Below, in pieces: positions 57,551 to 64,000 of a stretch of DNA of 64,000 nt (position 1 is the stretch's first letter; every line of letters starts with the position of its first letter). Below the pieces are notes generated by a model. It ran no database searches and was not told the DNA's origin. It worked only from the letters and a program-made list of their open reading frames with translations. Source of the stretch: Clostridia bacterium (GTDB lineage Bacteria; Bacillota; Clostridia; Christensenellales; Aristaeellaceae); assembly GCA_017509255.1 (NCBI GenBank), contig JAFWQA010000037.1, forward strand, positions 1 through 64,000, in the 5' to 3' direction. Position numbers and translations under genes: made by a program.

Positions 57551-59200
57551 TCAGATACAGGAGTCCTTTTCGGCGCCCTGCTCTGTTCCGGGCCGGAGCT
57601 CCAGCAGCGAGACCGCGTGAGCGGGCAGGGTGAACCGGAGACTGAGCCGTCCGCCGCGGATCTCCGCCGGCTCCGGCGGGCATAACAGCTCCAGGTCGGA
57701 CCGCGCGAGGATCGCCGCCCGCTGCGCGTCATCCGGCCAGTCCGGCCGGCCCAGGCGCTCCCATTCCGCACAGGCGTTGGAATGATCCCGGTCGATCCGG
57801 TAATGGGTGACGAGCGCAGGACCGTTCACAGGCAGGTTTTCCAGGTCCAGGGAAACGACGGCGGCGTCTTCCCGGTCCCAGTCGTCGTGATGGCGGTAGA
57901 GCAGCACCTGCAGGGTATCGCCCCTGAGACAGGCCCAGCCGCCGGTTTCAGGCATATCCGCTTCGCCGCTTTCCCGGCGGATGTCCAGCGCGATCCGCTT
58001 CGTGCCGAGCCGGGCGAGCAGCCGGAACAGGTTCATCACGGCCTTGTCGATCCCCTGGGTGGAGAGGGAACGGGTCCCTTCAAAGCAGCGCTCGCCTTCA
58101 AACATGAATGCCCAGGCCAGCGGCCGGAGATCCATGTCCAGCTCCGCCGCCAGGTCAAACAGGTTTTTGTAGGCGCACATCACCCAGGAAGCGTAATATT
58201 CCGTATTCCGGAAATTGAGGTTGAAGTTGTCGAACCGCCCGCCGGCAGCCCAGCCGTCCGGGTCCGCTTCCGACAGGACACACTCCAGGCCGGCATACCC
58301 GCATTCCCGGATGACGGCGCACTGGGTGCGGATATTGGCAAGGAAGGTCCGGACCGACGGGGTCTGCTTTTCCGCCAGCGCGTCGAAGCGGTAGTTTCCG
58401 CCCTTGGAGTGGAAGGACGTGAAATCCAGGCGGGTCCCTGTTTTCCCGGAATAATGGTTGGTCCCGCCGCGGGTGTGCTCCAGGAAGGTCCGCAGGAAGC
58501 GGGCGGCGTTCCCCTCCGGATCGTCGCCGCCGGTGGTCGCCGGACCGCCGAGCCGCGCGCGGGGGAGCGCCCTGTGCAGTGCGGCTTCCGTATAGTCGAA
58601 CAGCCTGCAGTATTCCTCCGGCGTTCCGTGCCAGTAGAAGATGTCCGGCTCGTTCCACAGCTCAAAATACCATTTCGCGGTCTCTTCCTCACCGTACCGG
58701 TCCCGCAGGTGGACCGCCAGGCGGAATATCAGGTCGAACCATCGGCCGTAGTCCTTCGGCGGCTGACACCAGCCCCGCAGGCGGTACTCGTCCACGGAGC
58801 CGTAGGAGGCGCTGTAGGAAACGGCGTTCTCCGCCTCCCGGGGATCCGCCAGGTCCTTGGGCATGAAGCCCAGTTCAAAGAAGGGAATGCAGTTGTTCTC
58901 CAGCCAGGTATCGACGATCCGGTCAACGGTCTCAAAGTCATAGACGGGCCTTCCGTCCGGATCCTCGGTATAGACGTTGGTGGAGCCCCATTTGTAGAAG
59001 CCGTGCCGGATCCCCGTGCACAGCAGGTGGTGCGTCCGGATATAGAACGGCCGGCCGAGCGCGCCGATCTTCCGGATCAGGGCCGTTCCGCCGGGAGAAT
59101 GGGTATAGTTGCATTCGTCATAGCCGATGTAGTTCCAGCGGTGCTTCAGTTCTCCGGCACCGCGGGATACGTCCACCCGCGCCTGGATATTCTCTTGCAT
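57551..59200 (-). CDS. GH39 beta-xylosidase
   Basis: A 549-residue intracellular retaining glycosidase of family GH39, which removes xylose from the ends of xylo-oligosaccharides. The acid/base is Glu184 in WYFELWNEPD and the nucleophile Glu311 in CVLSEADPDGW; FFELGFMPKDLA and FTSFHSKGG are further family segments of the barrel, and a beta-sandwich follows from ~430. There is no signal peptide. The start is ATG 59200 behind CCGGAGGAG; the open frame continues 49 codons upstream across the promoter. It is divergent from a sugar ABC operon, with which it shares a 244-base control region. Confidence 0.9.
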   Translation of the reverse strand: MQENIQARVDVSRGAGELKHRWNYIGYDECNYTHSPGGTALIRKIGALGRPFYIRTHHLLCTGIRHGFYKWGSTNVYTEDPDGRPVYDFETVDRIVDTWLENNCIPFFELGFMPKDLADPREAENAVSYSASYGSVDEYRLRGWCQPPKDYGRWFDLIFRLAVHLRDRYGEEETAKWYFELWNEPDIFYWHGTPEEYCRLFDYTEAALHRALPRARLGGPATTGGDDPEGNAARFLRTFLEHTRGGTNHYSGKTGTRLDFTSFHSKGGNYRFDALAEKQTPSVRTFLANIRTQCAVIRECGYAGLECVLSEADPDGWAAGGRFDNFNLNFRNTEYYASWVMCAYKNLFDLAAELDMDLRPLAWAFMFEGERCFEGTRSLSTQGIDKAVMNLFRLLARLGTKRIALDIRRESGEADMPETGGWACLRGDTLQVLLYRHHDDWDREDAAVVSLDLENLPVNGPALVTHYRIDRDHSNACAEWERLGRPDWPDDAQRAAILARSDLELLCPPEPAEIRGGRLSLRFTLPAHAVSLLELRPGTEQGAEKDSCI

Positions 59201-59242
59201 GGGCTTCTCCTCCGGATCAGGGATATCAGTTTCTTTTTTTCC

Positions 59243-59248
59243 ATTATA
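59243..59248 (-). promoter_or_regulatory. -10 element of the GH39 gene
   Basis: TATAAT on the minus strand, about 42 bases before the GH39 start codon; the -35 is weak, as is common for activator-dependent promoters. Confidence 0.5.
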
Positions 59249-59352
59249 CCTCATCCGCGATATGAATTGGAACTGTCTGTCCGGAGCAGGACGAAAAAGC
59301 GGAGAAAAATCCGGAAATTTGGAAAAAACCATATGTTTTTTTCCCAAATCGC

Positions 59353-59408
59353 TTGAAAAAGTACGTACTTAAAAGTATAATACTGTTAAGCACTGCGCAG
59401 ATGCGCAG
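59353..59408 (+). promoter_or_regulatory. promoter and two palindromic operators of the sugar ABC operon
   Basis: TTGAAA (59353-59358), 17-base spacer, TATAAT (59376-59381). The spacer contains the perfect palindrome AAGTACGTACTT (59359-59370), and a second palindrome, CTGCGCA-GA-TGCGCAG (59393-59408), covers the start of the transcript. Confidence 0.8.
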
Positions 59409-59444
59409 AATAGAAACTTCATATCTTGAAAGGAGAGAAGAAAG

Positions 59445-60686
59445 ATGAAGAAACTGTTGGCTGTTGCGTTGGCTGTGGCGATGCTGCTTGGCATGGTGTC
59501 CATTGCGAGCGCCGATGAACCCGTCGTGCTGAAGGTGGCGTCCATCTGGTCCGCTGAGTCTGAAGCGAACCGCGCCCCCATGCTGAAGACTCTGGAACAG
59601 TTTAAAGAGGCTCATCCGGAGATCGTGCTGGAGGTCGAATGGTACGAAGCGAACGCCTGGAAGGATCAGGGCGAGACCCTGGCCCTGTCCGACAGCCTGC
59701 CGGACGTGTTCTACTGGAACGCCGGCGGCGTGCTCTGGAACCTGGTCAGCTCCGGCGACATCCTGCCCCTGAATGATTATCTGACCGAAGACATCTCCAG
59801 TCAGCTGATCGGCGGCGCGCTGGCGAACATGACCTTCGACGGCAAGGTCTACCAGCTGCCCTACACCAACGCCTGCTCCTGCCTGTACTGCAACACCGAG
59901 CTGTTCGAAAAGTACGGCGTGAAGATCCCCGAGACCCTGGACGAGCTGTACGCGGCTGTCGAAGCCTTCAAGGCCGCGGGCGTGACCCCCATGGCTCTGG
60001 GCGGCGGCGACAAGTGGCCGACCAACATGTACACCGACATCATCACCCTGCGCTTTGTGGGTGACGCTGCCGCGCGTGCCTGCTACTATAAGGAAGACGG
60101 CGCGACCTTCAAGACCCAGGACTGGATCGACGGCATGGCCGCGTTCAAGAAGCTGATCGATCTGGGCGCCTTCCCGGACAACGCGATCGAACTGACCCGT
60201 GATGAATCCGAAGTGCCTTACTTCAACGGCGAGATCCCGATGTATGTGCACGGCCAGTGGTTCTCCGGCTCCCTGTCTGCGGAAATGCAGGCCAAGGTCA
60301 AGGCCGTTCCGTTCCCCGCCGTGGGCAAGGGATACGACAACATGTGGATGGGCGGCCCCGCTGAAGGCTTCAGCATCGCGGCCTACACCCAGCATCCCGA
60401 TGAAGCGTTCATCGCCTGCCAGTTCCTGGCTCAGCATCAGTCTGACAACGGCTTCGAGTGCGGCGCCGGACTGCCCGCCTGGAAGACCGAAGTGCAGTGC
60501 GGCAACCCCGTCATGAACCAGATCGCCGCGGCTGTTGCCAATGCTGACACCATCCTGCTGTGGGGCAACACCGCCCTGAGCGGCGACGACGCGACCCTGA
60601 TCGGCGACACCGTGTACGACGTCCTGGCCGGCACGCTCACTCCCGAACAGTGGTGCGAAGACATGGAGACCATTTTCGCGAAGTAA
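59445..60686 (+). CDS. sugar-binding protein of a CUT1 ABC importer
   Basis: A 413-residue extracellular solute-binding protein (family 1). The mature part starts VVLKVASIWSAESEANRAPM, with EAHPEIVLEVEWYE and LPYTNACSCLYCNTELFEKYG typical of oligosaccharide binders. The signal peptide (residues 1-23, ending SIASA) lacks a lipobox, an odd feature for a Gram-positive binding protein, shared with the ChvE-type protein of this window. AAGGAGAG precedes the ATG. A strong attenuator follows, then two permeases. The divergent GH39 gene points to xylo-oligosaccharides as ligand. Confidence 0.92.
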   Translation: MKKLLAVALAVAMLLGMVSIASADEPVVLKVASIWSAESEANRAPMLKTLEQFKEAHPEIVLEVEWYEANAWKDQGETLALSDSLPDVFYWNAGGVLWNLVSSGDILPLNDYLTEDISSQLIGGALANMTFDGKVYQLPYTNACSCLYCNTELFEKYGVKIPETLDELYAAVEAFKAAGVTPMALGGGDKWPTNMYTDIITLRFVGDAAARACYYKEDGATFKTQDWIDGMAAFKKLIDLGAFPDNAIELTRDESEVPYFNGEIPMYVHGQWFSGSLSAEMQAKVKAVPFPAVGKGYDNMWMGGPAEGFSIAAYTQHPDEAFIACQFLAQHQSDNGFECGAGLPAWKTEVQCGNPVMNQIAAAVANADTILLWGNTALSGDDATLIGDTVYDVLAGTLTPEQWCEDMETIFAK

Positions 60687-60696
60687 TGGATCTTCC

Positions 60697-60733
60697 ACGG
60701 GAGTGACGGGCATTTCCGTCACTCCCGTTTTTT
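60697..60733 (+). terminator. attenuator between binding protein and permeases
   Basis: Perfect 13-bp stem (60697-60709 with 60716-60728) and T6; partial read-through would give excess binding protein over permeases. Confidence 0.85.
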
Positions 60734-60764
60734 CACTTTCCGAAACCCGATGGGAGGTCCGCTC

Positions 60765-61670
60765 ATGAAGCGCGTTCTGTCGAACAAGTGGAGCATCATG
60801 GTCTTTGTACTGCCGACTGTGGTGTTCTTTACCTATATCGTGATCTTTCCGATCTTTAAAACGCTGTGGTACAGCCTGCTGAACGAGATCCCGGCCAAGG
60901 TGGGTGACGCGTCGTATTTCTCCTGGCTTGAGCATTATATCGCCATGTTTACCCCGGGACGCCGCAATCCCTTCCCGGGAGCGGTGGTCAATTCCCTGCT
61001 GTACGCGGCGCTGTCCATCTTTGTCCAGCTGCCCTTCTCCATGTTCATCGCCCTGCTGCTGGCCAACGGCGCCAAAGGGGAGAGCATGTACCGGAACATC
61101 TTTTTTATCCCGGTGGTCATCTCCTCCGTCGTGGTGAGCCTTCTGTGGGGGCGCCTTTACAAGGGCCTGCTGCCTCAGATCTTTGAGTCCCTGGGCTGGA
61201 GCGTACCGAAGAACGGCTTCCTGGGCAACCCGCAGACGAAGATCTGGTTCTCCTTTATCCCCAGCCTGTGGCAGTATGTGGGCTACCATATGCTGCTGAT
61301 GTACGGGGCGCTCAAGTCGATCCCGGAGGATGTGATCGAGGCGGCGACCGTGGACGGCGCTTCCGGGGCGAAAATGGCTTTCCGGATCCAGATCCCGATG
61401 ATCAAGCCCATGCTGAAGGTCTGCCTGTCCTTCTCCCTGATCGGCTCCTTCAAGCTGTTCGATACGCCCTGGGTCCTGCTGGAGCGCTCCAACCGGGACC
61501 TGCCGGCGCTGTCCATGTATGTGGATATGTTCTCCAACCACAACTACAGCTACGCCAGCGCCCAGGCAATCTTCATCGTACTGGAATGCCTGGTGTTCAC
61601 CATCCTGCTGAACGTTGTGTTCAGTGATCGGGATGAGCGGAACCTGCGGCGGAGAAAGGAACGGGTCTGA
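60765..61670 (+). CDS. sugar ABC permease, MalF/UgpA type
   Basis: A 301-residue CUT1 permease with six predicted helices. The EAA loop IEAATVDGASGAKMAFRIQI is visible in the second half. The start is ATG 60765 behind GGGAGG; an ATG at 60750 is part of the ribosome site itself. It is 1 base from its partner permease. The operon has no ATPase; the protein would need one encoded elsewhere, and the MsmX/UgpC-like ATPase at 19.5 kb is a candidate. Confidence 0.92.
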   Translation: MKRVLSNKWSIMVFVLPTVVFFTYIVIFPIFKTLWYSLLNEIPAKVGDASYFSWLEHYIAMFTPGRRNPFPGAVVNSLLYAALSIFVQLPFSMFIALLLANGAKGESMYRNIFFIPVVISSVVVSLLWGRLYKGLLPQIFESLGWSVPKNGFLGNPQTKIWFSFIPSLWQYVGYHMLLMYGALKSIPEDVIEAATVDGASGAKMAFRIQIPMIKPMLKVCLSFSLIGSFKLFDTPWVLLERSNRDLPALSMYVDMFSNHNYSYASAQAIFIVLECLVFTILLNVVFSDRDERNLRRRKERV

Positions 61671-61671
61671 T

Positions 61672-62499
61672 ATGAAGAAGAAATGGAGTGTCGGGAAGGT
61701 CCTGACGCAGTTGTTCCTGATCATATGGCTGTTCCTGTGCCTTTTCCCGCTGTACTGGATGTTTACCATGTCCCTGAAGGACACCAACGAGATCTTCGGG
61801 CCGAACCCGGTGGGACTGCCGAGCCAGTGGCTCTGGGGGAACTACGCCAGCGCCTGGGGCAGCGGCGGACGGATCAGCAATTACATGGTGAACAGCGTGA
61901 TCGATACGTTCGTTTCGCTGGCCTTCACGAGCTTGCTGGGCTTCATGTGCGCCTACGGCCTGCTGCGGATGAAGTGGCGGGGCCAGAAGGCGGTCTATAC
62001 CTACATCCTGCTGGGAATGATGATCCCGATGCACGCGGCGCTGTATCCGCTGACCGAGATCCTCATGTCCCTGACCAAAACCCACTGGGCCCTGATCATT
62101 CCCTATGTGGCGTTCAACATCCCGATCACGATCCTGATCCTGAGCGGCTTCATCACGAACATCCCCTATGAGATGGAGGAGGCTGCCTGCATCGACGGCA
62201 GCGGGATCTACCGCACCGCGTTCACGATCATCCTGCCGATGATGGTCCCCGCGCTGATCACCGCGGCGATCTTTGTCTTCCTGCAGGTGTGGAACGAGCT
62301 GCTGCTGGCCTCGCTGTTTACCACGGACAATGTCCGGACCCTGACCGTCGGTATCAAGCAGATGAGCGGCCAGTACCAGACAGACTACGGATCCATGGGT
62401 GCGGGCCTGGTCATTGCCACGCTGCCCACGCTGATCCTGTATATGTGCATGTCCAGCCAGGTCCAGAAGAGCCTGATCGCCGGCGCGGTCAAGGGCTGA
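61672..62499 (+). CDS. sugar ABC permease, MalG/UgpE type
   Basis: A 275-residue permease, partner of the preceding gene. The N-terminal LFLCLFPLYWMFTMSLKDTN and the EAA loop MEEAACIDGSGIYRTAFTII are standard. The start is ATG 61672, 1 base after the stop of the first permease; an in-frame ATG further upstream lies within it. A good terminator follows at 62512, which separates it from the glycosidase-like gene downstream. Confidence 0.92.
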   Translation: MKKKWSVGKVLTQLFLIIWLFLCLFPLYWMFTMSLKDTNEIFGPNPVGLPSQWLWGNYASAWGSGGRISNYMVNSVIDTFVSLAFTSLLGFMCAYGLLRMKWRGQKAVYTYILLGMMIPMHAALYPLTEILMSLTKTHWALIIPYVAFNIPITILILSGFITNIPYEMEEAACIDGSGIYRTAFTIILPMMVPALITAAIFVFLQVWNELLLASLFTTDNVRTLTVGIKQMSGQYQTDYGSMGAGLVIATLPTLILYMCMSSQVQKSLIAGAVKG

Positions 62500-62511
62500 G
62501 AGATATGCTGC

Positions 62512-62548
62512 CAAAGGGTGATGTCCTGAGCATCACCCTTTGCTTTTT
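62512..62548 (+). terminator. terminator of the sugar ABC operon
   Basis: Perfect 12-bp stem (62512-62523 with 62531-62542) and T5. Confidence 0.88.
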
Positions 62549-62578
62549 CCAGCGAAACGATACGTACGGAGGATGGAT

Positions 62579-64000
62579 ATGGAACGGGGCGTCTATTTTG
62601 ACGGATGGTATAAACACAACCATTGCTATCATCCAAGCCTGCCGATCCGCAGTATGCAGATGCTGGAGGACCTGGAACGGTACCACGCGACGGTGCTGGC
62701 CTGGGCGGGACTGGGCGGCGGAAGCATCAGCCTGCCGTACCTGGCGCATGAAGCCTTCGGCCCCGTGGATCCGCGAATGCAGATCTATGGCTATATGAAC
62801 GACAGTGAGTTCGTCGCGGAGTGCACACGCCGCGGCATCCGCCTCTTCGGCATCGTGTTCGAGGTGCAGGGCTGGGAATACCCGGCCGTGTTCGACGGAC
62901 AGGGCCGCCTGATCCGCATGAACAAGCGGGCGGAAGAACAGGAGGACCATGCCTGGTACGGACTGCGGGAATTCAGCCGGGATGAATACCCGGAGGCGTT
63001 TCCCACCGGCCTGAGGGACTGGTATCCCGACGGGATCCGGGATGAGGACGGAAATCCGGTGGAGGATCTGTGGGAAGAGTGCTGCATCCGGGACCGCTTC
63101 GGCAACCCGATCCACGCCCAATGGGTGGAGGTGAAGGGGCATGAGGAGACCTGCTACCAGATGTGCCGGAACAACCCGGTCTGGCGCGGATACCTGAAGA
63201 AGATCATGGAGCTCCAGATCGACGCCGGAGTGCCCGGCATCCAGCTGGACGAGTGCGAGCTGCCTATGACTGCCATCAGCTCCGGCGGATGCTTCTGCAA
63301 AAGCTGCATGAAGCAGTTCACCGGCTACCTGCGGGAGCGGAGGGCGGAGGGAAAGCTCGGAGCGGAATGGGACGGCATCGACCTGGATACCTTCCACTAC
63401 GGTGAATACCTGAAGGAGCACGGCTGCACCTATCCGGAGGGCGCGCCGTTCTACCGGGATTACTGGGAGTTCCAGGTGCGGCAGGTGCGGAAGTATTTCG
63501 GCGAGCTGGCGGATCACGCCCGGCGGTACGCCCTGGAGAAATACGGGCGGAAGCTGGAAATATCCGGCAACTTCTACAACATGCAGCCGGCGTATTACCC
63601 GATCTCCGACAAGGTGGATATCGTCATCACGGAGATGGAGCATACGCTTTTCCGCCAGCCGTACTATTACCGCTACTGCGCGGGCTTCGTACCCGGAAAA
63701 CCGGTCATCATCGCGGAGAATCCCTACGGCGGGATCATTCCCCGGCTGCTGGAGCTGCTGGACCGGGGGAAGGGGTATGACCTGTACCGGATCTTCCTGC
63801 TGGAGGCTTCCGTCTACGGCTGCAATATGTCCGTACCCTACGGCGGGTGGATGGGCAACACGATCAAAGACTCCTTCTGGGCGCCGCGGGAGCTGACCGC
63901 AGGCGTACAGGACTTCCTGGCAGAGCATGAGGAGTGCTTCCCCCGCACGAGGTCCCGGGGCGCTGCCGTGCTGTATTCCTACGGCAGCTATTACTGGCGG
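62579..64000 (+). CDS. putative glycosidase, TIM-barrel type, 3' end outside window
   Basis: A frame open from ATG 62579 to the window edge, 474 residues visible. GGAGGA sits five bases before the start. The protein is cytoplasmic (no signal peptide), rich in Trp, Tyr and acidic residues, and reads like a (beta/alpha)8 sugar hydrolase: RGIRLFGIVFEVQGWEYP early, GIQLDECELP (the strand-end Asp-Glu of a likely catalytic site), VIITEMEHTLF, and VIIAENPYGG, each a strand followed by carboxylates. A cysteine-rich turn (CFCKSCMKQF) could bind metal. I cannot name the family; GH42-like or an unassigned clan A enzyme are possible. Its place behind the importer suggests an intracellular oligosaccharide-processing role. 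Confidence 0.78.
   Translation, partial: MERGVYFDGWYKHNHCYHPSLPIRSMQMLEDLERYHATVLAWAGLGGGSISLPYLAHEAFGPVDPRMQIYGYMNDSEFVAECTRRGIRLFGIVFEVQGWEYPAVFDGQGRLIRMNKRAEEQEDHAWYGLREFSRDEYPEAFPTGLRDWYPDGIRDEDGNPVEDLWEECCIRDRFGNPIHAQWVEVKGHEETCYQMCRNNPVWRGYLKKIMELQIDAGVPGIQLDECELPMTAISSGGCFCKSCMKQFTGYLRERRAEGKLGAEWDGIDLDTFHYGEYLKEHGCTYPEGAPFYRDYWEFQVRQVRKYFGELADHARRYALEKYGRKLEISGNFYNMQPAYYPISDKVDIVITEMEHTLFRQPYYYRYCAGFVPGKPVIIAENPYGGIIPRLLELLDRGKGYDLYRIFLLEASVYGCNMSVPYGGWMGNTIKDSFWAPRELTAGVQDFLAEHEECFPRTRSRGAAVLYSYGSYYWR

Overview
The window looks like chromosomal DNA of a high-GC anaerobic Firmicute of the class Clostridia, probably a saccharolytic gut or rumen species. The basis is pyruvate:ferredoxin oxidoreductase, reverse rubrerythrin and rubredoxin, AGGAGG ribosome sites, TTGACA/TATAAT promoters with 17-base spacers, hairpin-plus-T terminators, and many sugar importers and plant-polysaccharide enzymes (GH10, GH39, GH94, an acetyl-xylan-esterase-like hydrolase). 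The genus cannot be fixed from the sequence alone. No rRNA, tRNA, CRISPR array, transposase or integrase was seen.

Layout. 0-5 kb: end of nifJ, then a housekeeping run (rsmA, dut, manA, hflX); the HflX carries an N-terminal domain with a complete JAMM metal-site pattern. 5-10 kb: metY on the minus strand, then oxidative-stress and small-membrane genes (reverse rubrerythrin, two membrane proteins, an XRE regulator), punctuated by three decayed copies of the rubrerythrin 3' end. 10-17.6 kb: lower-GC accessory stretch with two GNAT acetyltransferases, a MATE exporter, a 1128-residue secreted Ig-repeat protein and two small proteins. 17.9-29 kb: a secreted CHAP-like protein, rubredoxin, a complete ABC sugar importer whose binding protein has both a lipobox and a C-terminal membrane helix, a repetitive Ala/Glu-rich coiled-coil protein, and an FRG-CotH-HAD run. 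29-35 kb: a secreted 5'-nucleotidase, a GH10 xylanase directly behind miaA, and a GntR-ABC-permease operon of YtrA type. 35-42 kb: HU and a ChvE/GguA-type monosaccharide importer with two different permease genes. 41-49 kb: a tandem pair of unknown paralogues, a secreted WG-repeat protein, and a small type IV pilus/type II secretion-like operon (transglutaminase-like protein, PilC/GspF, four tiny one-helix proteins, PilT) interrupted by tandem long-palindrome elements. 49-57 kb: GH94 phosphorylase, a TlpA-like thioredoxin protein, an HTH-trmO-hydrolase-esterase operon and a secreted beta-propeller-like protein. 57-64 kb: GH39 beta-xylosidase divergent from a sugar ABC operon (binding protein, two permeases, no ATPase) and, after a terminator, a partial TIM-barrel-type glycosidase candidate that runs off the window.

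How the genes fit together: secreted xylanase and esterase would release xylo-oligosaccharides, the ABC systems would import them, and GH39 and GH94 would cleave or phosphorolyse them inside the cell. The ATPase encoded at 19.5 kb could in principle also serve the ATPase-less importer at 59-62 kb. An AAACGTTTGC-type LacI/CcpA-like operator recurs upstream of metY and twice upstream of the GH94 gene, which suggests shared carbon-source control. The least explained parts are the palindromic elements inside the PilT operon, the pilus-like operon itself, the rubrerythrin-tail fossils, and the JAMM-HflX fusion.
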